Shown here: positions 24,401-37,468 of the stretch, piece after piece
Layout of the letters: each line of letters starts with the position of its first letter
Position numbering within the stretch: the stretch's first letter is position 1
Made by a program: the position numbers and the translations under genes
Notes under the pieces: generated by a model
The model's database searches: none
Told to the model about the DNA's origin: nothing
What the model saw: the letters and a program-made list of their open reading frames with translations, nothing else
DNA from: Grammothele lineata
Lineage: Eukaryota; Basidiomycota; Agaricomycetes; Polyporales; Polyporaceae
DNA length: 64,000 nt
NCBI GenBank assembly: GCA_002150815.3
Contig: NDFF03000026.1
Coordinates: forward strand, 372,001-436,000
Direction: 5' to 3'

Positions 24401-27400
24401 TTACCTCCCAACATCCGTTCTCGCTTCACCGAGATCGACGTTCCCCCGCCCGACGCTGATAGGGAGACGCTTCTGACCATCGTCGCGCAATACATCGGCG
24501 CATGTGCAGTGGGAGACAGAGGTGCTATCATGGATGTCGCGGAGTTCTACACTGCCGTGAAGCGTCTGGCAGAGGATCGTCAGATCGCAGATGGCGCTAA
24601 CCATCGGCCGCACTTCAGCATGCGTACTCTGGCTCGCGCGCTCACGTTCACTTCGGACATGGCGAGTTCTTACTCGCTCAGGAGAGCGTTGTGGGAAGGT
24701 TGTCTCATGGCGTTCACCATGGCGCTAGACGGAACCAGCGCGGCAGCCGTGACAGCATTGGCCCAAAAGCATATTCTTGCTGGAGTCAGGAATCCTCGTT
24801 CTCTCCTTACCAAGGAGCCCCTTCCACCTGGCGACCCATCGGCTTTCCTGAAGTTCGGACCGTTCTACCTCGAGAGGGGGCCTCATCCGGAAGACCCCGC
24901 CGAGGAGTATATTATGACACCGTCTGTCGAGGCCAAACTCATCGACCTCGCGCGCATCATCGCGGCAAAGCGCTTCCCCGTGCTTATCGAGGGACCGACG
25001 TCGAGCGGCAAGACCAGCTCCATCGAATACCTCGCAAAGCGCACTGGTCATCGGTTTGTGCGTATCAACAATCACGAACATACGGATATCCAGGAGTACA
25101 TCGGGACATACATGTCGGACCCTATCACTGGCAAGCTCGTCTTTAAGGAGGGTCTTTTGGTCCGCGCTCTTCGGCAAGGCGACTGGATTGTCCTCGATGA
25201 ACTCAACCTCGCCCCAACCGACGTGCTCGAAGCGCTCAACCGGCTTCTCGACGATAACCGCGAGCTCGTGATCCCGGAGACGCAAGAGGTAGTCCGGCCC
25301 CATCCCCACTTCATGCTCTTCGCTACGCAGAACCCTCCGGGTTTGTATGCGGGTCGGAAGGTTCTGTCACGCGCCTTCCGAAACCGATTCCTCGAAGTCC
25401 ATTTTGAGGACGTGCCACAGGCGGAGCTGGAGACCATCTTATGTCAGCGTTGCCGCATCGCGCCGTCGTACGGACAGAAGATCGTCAGCGTCTTCCGCGA
25501 GCTGCAGAAGCGTCGTCAGACCGGCAGAGTGTTCGAGAGCAAACAGGGGTTTGCGACTCTTCGCGACCTCTTCCGCTGGGCTGGACGCGACGCGGTTGGA
25601 TACGAAGAACTTGCGGCCAACGGGTACATGCTGCTCGCAGAACGCGCGCGGAGGGATGATGACAAGGTCGTGGTCAAGGAAGTCATCGAGTCCGTCATGA
25701 AGGTCCGCATCGACGAGGCATCCCTGTATGACCTCCAGAGCCCCAAGTTTGATCCGGCTGCCTTCCTCGGTTGCCCCATCCCGTCGTCCTCTCAAGTTGT
25801 GTGGACCGCCGCGATGCAACGTCTTTTCACACTCATGGCCCGGGCGCTCCGCTTCAACGAGCCGGTCCTGCTCGTAGGCGAGACCGGATGCGGCAAGACC
25901 TCCGTGTGTCAACTGTATGCGGAAGTTCTGAGCCGCGCCTTGCGCGCGGTCAACTGCCATCAGAATACGGAGACGGCGGACCTCATCGGCGGCCTGAGGC
26001 CCATACGGAACAAGGCGGCTGTGGAAGCCGAGACCCTGCGCGAGGTCGCTGCTTACCTGACCGAGCTCGGCGTTCTGGACGTCGTCGAAGATGCCACCGC
26101 TCTCACTTCAAAGATTGACCATGTCGTCAAGTCGGGCTCCCTCACCCTCGAGCAGGCAGCTTCTGTCCAGGCTCTGCGAGCTCGCCTACAGCGGCTCTCC
26201 GCCCTCTTTGAGTGGCGGGATGGTCCCCTCGTGGAGGCGATGCGTAACGGCGATGTCTTTCTCCTAGACGAGATATCCCTGGCCGACGACTCGGTTCTCG
26301 AGCGCCTCAACAGCGTTCTGGAGACCGGTCGTACCATAGTCCTTGCCGAACGTGGAGGAGATGACGCGGACGTGCCGTCTATCCGAGCCGCGGACAACTT
26401 CAAGCTGGTCGCGACAATGAATCCCGGAGGTGATTACGGCAAGAAGGAACTATCGCCTGCCCTGCGCAATCGGTTCACGGAAATCTGGGTGCCTGCAATC
26501 ACCGACCGACGGGATCTTGAGTGTATCGTTCAGACCCTTTGGCACCATGATGTATTGAGAACCTTCACGAAGCCGTTGCTGGATTTTGTCGAGTGGTTAT
26601 GCACCACGGTTGGAGACCATTCATTTGCCAACCTGCGAGACATTCTGGTACGTCCGTTCACTGTCAATGTTCGGTTCGCTGTTTGACGAGGTTCTCGAGG
26701 CGTGGGTTTCCTTCTCTAATGCTACACTACGCGATGCTTCGGCGTCCTCGATCGCGCCAAGTGAGATCTTCGTGAGTTACATATTTGTTGATCTTCGGAC
26801 CTGGCTTACCAATCATCCAATAGCACCACGCCGCGCAGATGACGTTCCTGGACGGGCTTGGTTCCATGCCCCAGCTCTCCGCGTACTCTAAGGAAGCGTT
26901 GGAACGATTGAAGGCTAGCGCGGCGACGGAGCTGCACAACCTCGTGCCTATTTCCCTCGCGCTCCGCGAAGATTGGATTCCATCTTACGATAGCGACCGG
27001 GTTTCCTTCGGTCTCTTCTCCCTCCCGCGTGGCCCACAACAGGTATCATCACAAGGGTTCAGTCTGGAGGCCCCAACGACTCGGGATAACGTCCTACGTG
27101 TAGTCAGGGCGTGTCAGCTCTCCAAACCTATCATGCTTGAAGGCAGCCCCGGTGTCGGAAAGACAAGTTTAGTCGCAGCGCTTGCGAGCATGTGTGGACA
27201 CAACCTCTGCCGCATCAATCTATCCGATCAGACGGACCTTGTCGATCTCTTTGGCTCCGACCTCCCCGTCGAGGGTGGTGAACCTGGTCAGTTCGCGTGG
27301 AAGGATGCGGAATTTCTTCGAGCCCTACAGGAAGGCCATTGGGTTCTACTCGACGAGATGAACCTCGCTCCGCAGTCCGTTCTCGAAGGCTTGAACGCAG

Positions 27401-30400
27401 TACTCGATCATCGAGGAACCGTCTACATCCCTGAGCTCGGTCGATCATTTACGCGACATCCCTCCTTCCGCATCTTCGCCGCGCAGAATCCTCTTCATCA
27501 AGGTGGCGGACGGAAGGGCCTTCCTAAGTCTTTTCTCAACCGTTTCACCAAAGTCTACGTTCAGGAGATGTCGCCTCACGATTTGCTCCTGATCTGTCGT
27601 AATCTCTACCCTCATTATCCGTCCGACCTCCTCCAGAAGATGATCTCGTACATGGCCGTCCTGAATGAAGAGACAATGGTCAAACGTATATTCGCTCGAG
27701 AAGGCGCCCCTTGGGAGTTCAACCTCCGCGACGTCATCAGATGGACCACACTGTTGCAAGATCCTATCACTCCGGCTCTCCCCTCCCAGTTCCTCTCAGC
27801 CGTCATCCTTCAACGCTTCAGGACTCCAGCAGACCGGCATCGTGCGTATCAGCTGTTTGCCACCTTGTTCCCTGGGGACCACTCTGCAGACCTCCCGTCA
27901 ATCCTTGTCTCCCCGTCGTCCGTTGAAATCGGTCTCTACCGTGGACCGCGCGGTGTTCGTCTTTCTTCTGCCCGCAGTGCGAATGTGCTCCAGGCAACAC
28001 TCCCAGCGCTGGAATCTCTAGGACTATGCATCGAGAACGGGTGGCTCGCTATACTAACCGGCCCGCGGAACAGTGGCAAGACGACGCTGGTCAGGACGTT
28101 CGCGGATCTCATGGGTAAGACTCTGCGAGAGGTCTCTATTAACAATGCGACAGATGCCACGGACATACTCGGAAGCTTTGAAGAGATCGACATCGGCTAC
28201 TGCGTTGGCGACGTCGTCCAGCAGGTTCTTGACCTCCTTGACGACATCTCGTGTTCCACGGCCGGTTCGAGACGACAGGCGACTATCGACTATATCGCGA
28301 AGTTGAGAACTCTTCCGACTGCTTCATTGGCATCCGATCTACCTGCCATCGCGCGAAGCCTGTCACAAATACTCGATAGTTTGGAAGATGTCGTTGAACC
28401 CCTCCAGTCTCGTTACGCTCATGTGCTCGCGCAACTTCAGCAGCTCTCAACGAGGCGTCCCCATGCGGCTCAGTTAGAGTGGGTCGACGGTCCCCTGGTC
28501 CGCGCCTTGAAAGAAGGGCACTGGTTGCTACTCGACGGCGCAAATCTGTGCAACCCCTCGGTTCTTGATCGGCTCAATTCTTTGTGCGAACTAGGCGGCT
28601 CCCTCACCCTCAACGAGCGCGGTGCGGTCAACGGAGAAGTGCAAGTTCTCCGACCCCATCCCGACTTCAGACTCTTCATGTGTGCTGACGGCCACTATGG
28701 CGAGCTTTCCCGTGCGATGCGAAACCGAGGAGTTGAGATAGCACTGACGACTTCTTGGAATGACGAGGACAGAATGAGGATGCTGGACCATATACGTTGT
28801 CCTACGGAATTAGTTGACGTCGACCTTAATGTGCAACGACTCACCATTTCGCATGCCCTTCTACGTCGCGGACTGAATGCGAACCCGCCGGAACACTCTC
28901 CCTCTGCCTTCCTCCCACAAGGACATATCCTGCTCGACGATTCGCCCAACACCGCCGTCGCCAACCTGGTCCCGGTCATCCGTTCAACACACATGGGCTT
29001 ACCAATGCACGGGCGCGCCTCCCAGTACTTCCTTGCAAATCAACTTGTCCCCTTATCCCTCGCCCATCTATCCCGCTTCTTTTCCCTCCCCTCTTCTCAC
29101 ACATCACTCGATCTCGCCCGTGCACTCGGAGTCCTAGAATGTAGTCACCTATACCGTACTATAATTCAGATGCGGGTGAATATCAATCAATCATTAAACA
29201 TCCCGTCTGATGTACTGCTTGCGCAGGTGAGTTGCGCGTATCGAGGTAAGTGAAATGTGAAACGCTCATTTTGTGCTGCAAGCCTCTATACACAACTGTT
29301 CAACGAATGAATTGCGAACCGGATTCTATGGGGACCGCGCTGTTGAGCTACCTGCGCCTTCAAGTCGCTGCGACCATTGATTACGGGGAGCCATTAGAAG
29401 ACGACGCAGGATTCCTAGAAGACACTCGGAGTAATGACCGTGCACACGTCCAGAATCGGGCCGTCGCTCGGGCAAAATCGCTTGTGGAAGCGATCAGAGA
29501 CACTGCAGTAACGTTCCTCGGCGTGGTCGATATCGGGAACCTCCACCATCAAGTACGTTGTTTGAGTCAGATTCTAGCATATGCTTACCGTCCATCTAGG
29601 ATGTCGACAAGCTCTTACAATTCGTCACCTTTGGGCGTTTCCTACGACAGTCTGTTCAAACGTCTTCAACATTCGATTTCTCCATGGCGTTCGCAATCGT
29701 AGAGTGGATCCGTCAAGCATTACAAGATGCAGCAAATTCTGCGCTGTCATTCCGCGACGTCGTCAAGAGCTTCAGCGCGTTAGAAGAGATTGTATCGCTG
29801 ACGTCCGGGTCGGCGTTGACAGCGTTGTGGCAATTATTCTCGCCCGCGATGTCTCTGTTCGTCATGTCAGAAGACAATATCACGTCGCTGGAGAACGCCA
29901 GTCGTCGTCTGATGCCTTCCTCCGAGAATATGAGTGAGATGGATTGTCTCTGTTACCTCTATTTTATACTCATCTCACCCTCAGAGCTTCGCATGCAAAT
30001 CTCTGACGTCGTGTCTATGTGGATGCTCGAGGCGCGAAAGGATGAAGCGATAAAAGACCTCGCCGCACTGACGGCTCGGTTGGAGAACGTATGCTATTCT
30101 GCTCCTCTCCGCTGCTCCTCTAATACCTCCTTTAGTGTATCGGCAACAGTCATAGAAGGGGTGAAGACGTGTCCTCAGAGACTAGCTTGACCTTCATCGA
30201 AGCCCAGTTGTGCGCACTCAGTGCCCTTGCTGTGTCCTCGCCCCAGTCACAAGCTGTAAGTGTAATTTCATGATATCGAGCTGGATCTTCAACTTTCCCG
30301 CAGATTCTGCATGAGCTGATCGAATACGGGCATTCGGACTTCACTCTGCCTCTGAGCGATCTGGCCATCTATCGGAGAATGCTGTGGACCATAGATGCGA

Positions 30401-33400
30401 ACCAATGTAAGCTGTCGTCGATAATCCCTGTGAGACTACTCCCTAAACATACCGGCAGCGCTCGTACATATCTCGCTGAAGGCACAGGGTAGATGGCTCG
30501 CTCAGCTCTGGGAAGCAACATCTATCGACGAGGCAAGTGGATCTGAACTGTTTATGTGAACGCGTTATTCAACCCAGATTCAGCTCAATGGGCCGTCAGC
30601 TCTTTGCCATCCCATGGAGCTCGCTAGCACCGTTCTCGCTTGGTAAGTGCCAAGCTCTCAACGTTTTAAGACCCTTGTTGACACGCGTTCAGCAATGATA
30701 CCAGACGTCCCATGGCCAACCTGGATCACTACAAACTATCATTGAAGCAACGACTCAATTTCTTGTCGTCCAGTCTGGCGGATCCTACCGGTCGCTTATC
30801 GCAATTGAACCAGATTTTGGTGGGGTCGACACTTACGGTACGGGCCTTAACGTTACGTGGATTAGTCATCGGCTCACTCTCTGCTTAGATTGCGTCTTGT
30901 CTTGGGCCTGATTCCGCACCTGCGTTCTCGTCTCCAGAAGCATTAGATGAAGTCGGCAGCAGCGCGTTCAGAGATATTTATCGGAAGACCCTTCGACGTT
31001 CCCTTCAAGTTTTCAGTGATACTCCATCGTACGCGACAATGGGCCGTTGCTGGATCGAATCCGCCAGACTCATTTTCCAACTCTACGTCCCCAACATACC
31101 TATCGACCCTGCTATAGTACAGAAATGTGCTCAGCGATTTGTGTCGGAGCAGCGAACACTACTCGAAAACCAACTGTCGTTGGAGCAGGAGTACGAAAGT
31201 CGAACAGTAGGAAGGCCTGACAACGCTGCGATTCGATACCTAATCCAGGCATTGGACTCGATGAACCAACGCTCTCCGGGCCAGCTCGACGATGCTGTGA
31301 CCCGCACGGATGTCGTTCAACTTCACGCTTACTGGACGGAGGTATCACAGTTCCTAGACCACGTCGTCTCAACGGAGAAGATCGAAGCCATCTTGTCTGC
31401 TCTGGAACATAGAGAACCATCGGCACGTATGCGCGAACAAGTCGTACAGGAGTCCGTAGCCGCTTTCGCTAGGCGTCTCGATAATGTCTACAGGAACTAC
31501 GGAGACATCAGTGAACCAATCCAACTCGCCCTCCTCCACATGAGGCTGGGGCTCCGTCTCTGCACCGAAGCGGCTTCGTCAGAAATTCTAGACGATGCAA
31601 CAGACACTATCACGACTCTTGTCTCCTTCCCATCATCGACGGTATCGCAGCCAGTCCAAGAGATTAGCACACAACAGTCCAGCGACACAGCCTTCCCTAT
31701 CGTATTATGGCGCTTATCCTCTATCGCCACAGAAGCCGCGTCAGGCGTAGACATTATGTCGTACATGCCGCTCGTGGCCTCAATCTACGAGCAATCTCTT
31801 GGCCTGTGGTTAGTAGACAAGGCGAGGAAAGAAGAAGCCGAACGCCAGGCGCAATCTCTCTATCGGCACAAGGTGGAGTCGAACACGCTCGCGACCGATG
31901 CGGAGCTGGAGGAGGAAGATTTCCTGTCTCTCTTCCCGGAATATGAGGACCTGCTGGACTCAGAGGTTTCCACCACGGCAGACGTGTCCTCTCAGAAGCC
32001 GAGAGACCTGATCGATTTTGTCGACACCCGAACGCTTTCTTCTCTTCACCAGCAACTGTTTGGGACGGACACAGCGCCCATAGATACGAGTCGCACTAAT
32101 CTTCGTCGGCGCATCGTATATGGCATCCTGAGTACTCACGCAACACGTCTACCGGAGAATCTCGACCAGCTCAGCCGACCTTATCAAATCACCTCCATCC
32201 TCGACCGCTTGTCAGTTCTCCACGCCAGCGGAAACGGCACGAACAGACCATACAACTTCTACCTCGACTCCAATGTTCCGGAGCTCCACAAATCCTCCGA
32301 AGTCTTAGGACGTATGACGGCTCGACTAGACGTTCTCATCAAGGAATGGCCTGATCAAATGGTCCTACAACATCTGAAGGCTCGCTGTGATGCCGTCCTG
32401 AAACTCGACGTCCTCAGTTCCGTTGCGAAGGTTCTGTCCGCTATCGAGCAGCTCTTGCTCCAGATGGAAGATTGGGAAATGTATGCCAACAAGGAAAATA
32501 CGCTCAGGGCTTACCAGCAAGACCTCGTCACGTTGGTCGTTGCCTGGCGCCGCTTGGAACTCGCTTCATGGCAGGGTCTCCTTTGCACGCAGGCACAGGA
32601 ATTTGCGGATGGCGCGTCCGAGTGGTGGTTCCGGCTATACGAGGCGACGGTCCGAGGAGTCGCAGTTGCTGCGCGCGAAGAGCAGTCGGGACAAGTAGGA
32701 GCGCTCGCAGCATACCTGGAAGGTCTTGTTCCCCTGTTGGATTCGTTTGTCACATCGAGTCCGTTGGGCCAGTTCGCTGTCCGCCTACGTCAACTTCAGG
32801 CCTTCGAGGGATATCTGGCACGTGTCTGCACTACCCAGGACAGCATTCAGGCAAACGCCGCTCGTCGCGGTCAACGCCTTCTCTACTTTACCCGGGCTTA
32901 CTACTCTCAGTTCATCCCACGAGTCTCTTCATCGCTTTCGTCTCAACAGCAGGGGCTGGAGAAGGAGATCCGTAACTTTATCAAGCTCGCCAGCTGGAGA
33001 GACATCAATGTACACGCGCTCAAGCAGAGCGCCCAGAAGACCCATCGCCAACTTTACAAATGCATTCGGAAGTTCAAGGAGATCCTACGACAACCAGTTA
33101 CGCCCCACCTCGCCCCTGCAGCTGCCGGATCGGATGAGTCCACACCCACCACCGATGTTCCAGTAGTCCGCCTCCCGTCAGATTTCGCCTCACTCCCGTC
33201 GTTCTCTGTTTCCCAGCCCCTTGCCGATCACCTCGTGCACCTCGAGAGGACCTTCAAGAACTTCCTATTGATTGCAGAAAACCGTATTTCTTCCGTAATT
33301 GTGTCTCTCGCCCCAACCGACGTTGAGGAGCTCTCTGCGGATATCCTAACGGCCATGCAGGCGCTCGCTGCTGCGTCTCCTCCCCCGGCTGCGACGCAGG

Positions 33401-36400
33401 AGCAGAAGGAGAAGTTCCATAAATCCCTACTCGTCCGCAAGCGGAAAGCCTGGAGCGACTTGCTCAAGGAGCTCAAGCGTATCGGTCTCGCCGTCAACAT
33501 GAAGCCGGAAATACTTGACCAGCAGAGCAATCCACGTTGGCTAAGGGATCAACCAGTCGTAGAGGATGAAGAGAAAGTCCAGGGCCCCTTTAGGAAGAGC
33601 GAGCAGTACCTCCTCCGTCTAACGAGGCTGCTTCCTGATCTCCGTGCCGCGATTTCGCACCACCATGATGACGTCGGTTTGCGCGATCTTCAGAGAGGTG
33701 CCAACCTGGTAGAGTCGGCATTTTCACTCGCGATTGAGTCTAGGGCGTCGTAAGTGAATCATTTTTGTTCACTGGAAAACGTCGTTAATGATACGCCATA
33801 GACATGTTGAGGCGGAGGTCAAATGCCAAGAATTAGAGGTCATTGTGAAGCGCATGCAACAGATCTATCAATGTCCGCGGATTATCGCGTCGGGACCTCG
33901 TGTACGCCAAAGGGTACGCTCAATGAGGGACGATCTTGGTCGTCTTATCCGGGCGCTCCAGGAGATGGTGACTGCATGGAAGCAATACCTCGAAGAGTTC
34001 CCAGAAGTCAGCCTTCTTCCTTTATCCCTTCAGGAAGTGGAATCGACGCTTTCGTCATCACAAATGGTAGCAAACGATCTCGCGAAGGTTGTCCTGAGCG
34101 TAAACGCGTTGAAGACACCTGTTATCCTTGAAGGCGAGCCTCATTTCTTAGAATTATGTACTTCTCATTCTAACCCACCTTTGTTCCAAAGACGAGGCAG
34201 AAGTCATTCAGCGCACTCTGGACCATGTCCATACCGTAGAACAGCTTCTGTTGCGCTGGGCCGACGGACCAAACGTCGTTGCTCACTTTGTGCGCCCAGT
34301 CATCGAGTGGCTCAGGCAGCATGACTCTTTCGCAATCTCCCAGTTCGAGCACTTGTCAACCGAAGCTTGTCACGATTACAGTCCTCAACTCATCGATCGC
34401 ATCCTCCGTAGCGCTCAAGGCGTACTTTCGCTCTCACCTTCATCCACAAACGCGGACGCGGAGGCCTCTGAGACGCCCGACCGCTTCCTCCGCGACAACA
34501 CTCGCCTCACTTTACAAGTTACCAGCGCCTTCAAGATCCCCGAAGTCTGCGCACTTCTGGCGGTTGTTGCCGATGAGGGCGTTCGCGCGCCCTCGGTGGA
34601 GCTCAAGCAGCGCCTCGCGCGTGTGCTTCCCTTCGTCGAGACGTACTTAGCAGTTGTGCGCGCCCAGCTCGCGGGCCACTGCGCGTGGACCAAGGCGCTC
34701 TTCAAGCTCGATTACGTCGTGTGCTCAGTCGTACGTTCCGTCGCGCAAAACGGGTTCTGCAAGCCGCCGGAGGTGGGTGACGCTGAGGAAGGCGGGGAGG
34801 GAACGCAGGATGCGGGGGGCATGGGCCTTGGTGAGGGTGCCACTGCAGGCGCGGAGAACGTGAGCAAGGAGATCGAGGAGGAAGGCCAGGTGGAGGGGCT
34901 GCAGGGAGAGGCAGACGCAAACGAGGACGTAGAGCGCGCGGAAGAGGGCGACGCTCTGGAAATGAGCGAGGACTTTGGAGGGAAGATGCAAGACGTGCCG
35001 GACAAGGAGGACGGAGAGGGTGAGGGGGACGATGAAGACAGTGACGAGGAGGCGCCAGAGGAGCAGGTGGGAGACCTCGATGCCATGGATCCTTCGGCTG
35101 TAGATGAGAAACTCTGGGGAGACGAGAGCGGGCCAGAAGACACGAAGCAGGGCGACGCGCAGACGGAAGATCATTCGACGAAGCAACAGGAGAAGGAGTC
35201 CGAAATGGCGGCGAAGGAGGATGACACGGGGAAACCGCCGAAGAGCAAGCATCAACAGCAGAAGCGGGATAGTGGAACGCAGGACAAGCAAGTGGAAGAG
35301 GGAGAAGAGATCACCGAGGAAACGGCAGACGAGGAGCCAGCCGATGAAGGAGAACAAGAGCAAGGGGGCGCCCCTCTCGACGACTTCGTCCCGGAAGCGA
35401 ACACGCTAGACCTCCCAGATGACATGGATTTCGGGAAAGAAGATGGCAAAGACGCTCAGATAGACGACGACATCGAGATGGACGAGGAGGAGGAGGGCGA
35501 CGGCGATGAGGCGCACGAGGAAGAGGGACCTCCAGATGGGCCCGCAGAAGATGTGGAAGACAGTATGGATGTTGATTCCGAGAACCCTCAAGTCACTCAA
35601 GACGATGCGCCGCCACCTGAAGGCACGAACGAAGAGACCATCGAGGGAGCCACCGCCCAGCCCGACCTGCACGCTGGCGCTGGTCAAGATAGCGGCGAAG
35701 CCGGAGAACAGGCCAAGACAGACATGGCAGATGTCGACCGGGGCGAAAGAGGTCTAGGCGAAAAGTCTGGAGAGGTCGGAGGCTTCGAGGAGACTGCCGA
35801 GCGTGAGGAGGGTAAACAGAACGAGTCCGTCAGGGAAGAAACGTCTGGAGAGCAGTAAGTTAAACCGGTATGAAGCTGGTTAAGTTTGACTTAGCGTTCG
35901 TCTATAGATCAATGGAGGCACAACCAAGCGCTAACGATACCTCGGAAGGTCAAGAGGGGGCCGGCGCTGCGCGTGCTCAACAGGGCGCAGCGCCTTCTCA
36001 ACCGAGAACACAGCCTCTCCAGAGCAATCCATTGCGGAGTCTTGGAGACGCCCTCCGCGAGATTAGCCAGCGTATGGATGACATCCTAGAGAGCGAGGGA
36101 TCTCAATCTCGTCAAGAGCAGCAGGTATCGACGACCGCGGCATCCCAGATGGAGTATCTCCGCCCAGAAGAGGATTTTGGCATGGAAGAGATGCAGGCAC
36201 TCGGTCCCGCTCAACACGAGGATATTGCCAAGTTGAACGACTTGAAGTACCTCGATGACACCATGGAGGACCCCGACGCCATGCCGCCCGTCGACGATCA
36301 CACAGAGCCTCGCCGGGACGAATCATCTCAGCCGTTCCCGCAATCAGCACTTCAAAGCGAGCCTACAGCCCCATCGTTCGGCGACGACATCAAGAGTGCC

Positions 36401-37468
36401 CTCACCCAGACAGAAATTCGCTCCCAGAAGCCCGGACCTTCTCCCGACGATACCTCCAGCGCGCTTCCCTCAGACGTGCCCATGAACTCCGACGAACTCG
36501 ATGAGGAGGCCCAACGAGCGGTGGAGCTCGCGTTACGTCACTGGCAAGCAGATGACCAGCCCGAAGCCGGCGCAGAGGACATATGGCGCAAGTACGAGAT
36601 GCTCACGCACGATCTCTCATACGCGCTCTGTGAACAACTCCGTCTCATTCTCGAGCCTACCTTGGCAACACGTTTGCGGGGCGACTACCGGACGGGGAAG
36701 CGACTCAACATGAAGAAGATCATTCCCTACATCGCGTCCGAGTTCACAAAGGACAAGATCTGGCTTCGCCGCACTCGCCCGAGCCAGCGCGAGTACCAAG
36801 TCTTGCTCGCAATCGACGACTCGCGCTCAATGGCGGAGTCGCGCTCAGTGCACCTCGCCTTCCAGACGCTCGCGCTCGTTTCACGCGCGCTCTCCGCACT
36901 CGAAGTGGGCGACATCGCTATCGCGCGCTTCGGAGAAGCCGTTGACGTCCTGCACGGCTTCGACGGCGGTCCATTTACCCCCCAGGCTGGCGCGCAGGTC
37001 ATGCGCGCGTTCCGCTTCGACCAGCGCGCGACGCACGTACTCTCGCTCGTTGAGACCAGCCTCAAGATGCTCGCGGAGGCGCGCGAGCGCCGTGCAACGG
37101 GCGCGGGCTCCGCCTCAGAGTTGTGGCAGCTCGAGATCATCATCTCAGATGGGATTTGCCAAGACCACGAGGCACTCCGCGCTGCGCTGCGTCGGGCGGA
37201 GGAGCAGCGGGTCATGGTCGTGTTCGTCATCCTAGACTCACTGCACTCCAAAGGAGCCATGGGCGTAGGTGGACGAAACGAGAGCTCGATCTTGTCGATG
37301 TCCAAACCAACGATCCGGATGGTCGACGGACGAGCGGAGGTGGAGATGGCACGCTACTTGGACACGTTCCCCTTCGAGTACTACGTAGTCCTAAGGGATG
37401 TCGATGCGCTTCCTGACGTTCTCGCAGGTACTTTGAAACAATTCTTCGAAAGGATTGCAGAGGCATGA
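21432..37468 (+). CDS. MDN1: Midasin, dynein-related AAA ATPase of 60S ribosome biogenesis
   Basis: Nineteen exons sum in frame to about 5037 aa (yeast Rea1 4910). Midasin strips assembly factors from pre-60S particles in nucleolus and nucleoplasm. Six AAA modules show Walker A motifs: SSPSSGKS (about 320), GETGTGKT (680), GPTSSGKT (1115), GETGCGKT (1411), GSPGVGKT (1798) and GPRNSGKT (2104). Walker B is VLEDIDRA in AAA1, LLDEVNLA, VLDELNLA, LLDEISLA and LLDEMNLA in AAA2-5, and the degenerate LLDGANLC in AAA6. A long helical linker follows. An Asp/Glu-rich domain (about 4160-4515) precedes the C-terminal VWA/MIDAS domain (about 4815-5037) with AIDDSRSM, the DxSxS metal site. Exons: 21432-21742, 21798-22295, 22346-23911, 23963-24157, 24217-26647, 26700-26771, 26824-29226, 29283-29552, 29600-29933, 29985-30088, 30136-30255, 30304-30406, 30459-30532, 30578-30642, 30693-30837, 30889-33749, 33802-34099, 34152-35854, 35908-37468. 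Intron 30533-30577 is GC-AG. Confidence 0.96.
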
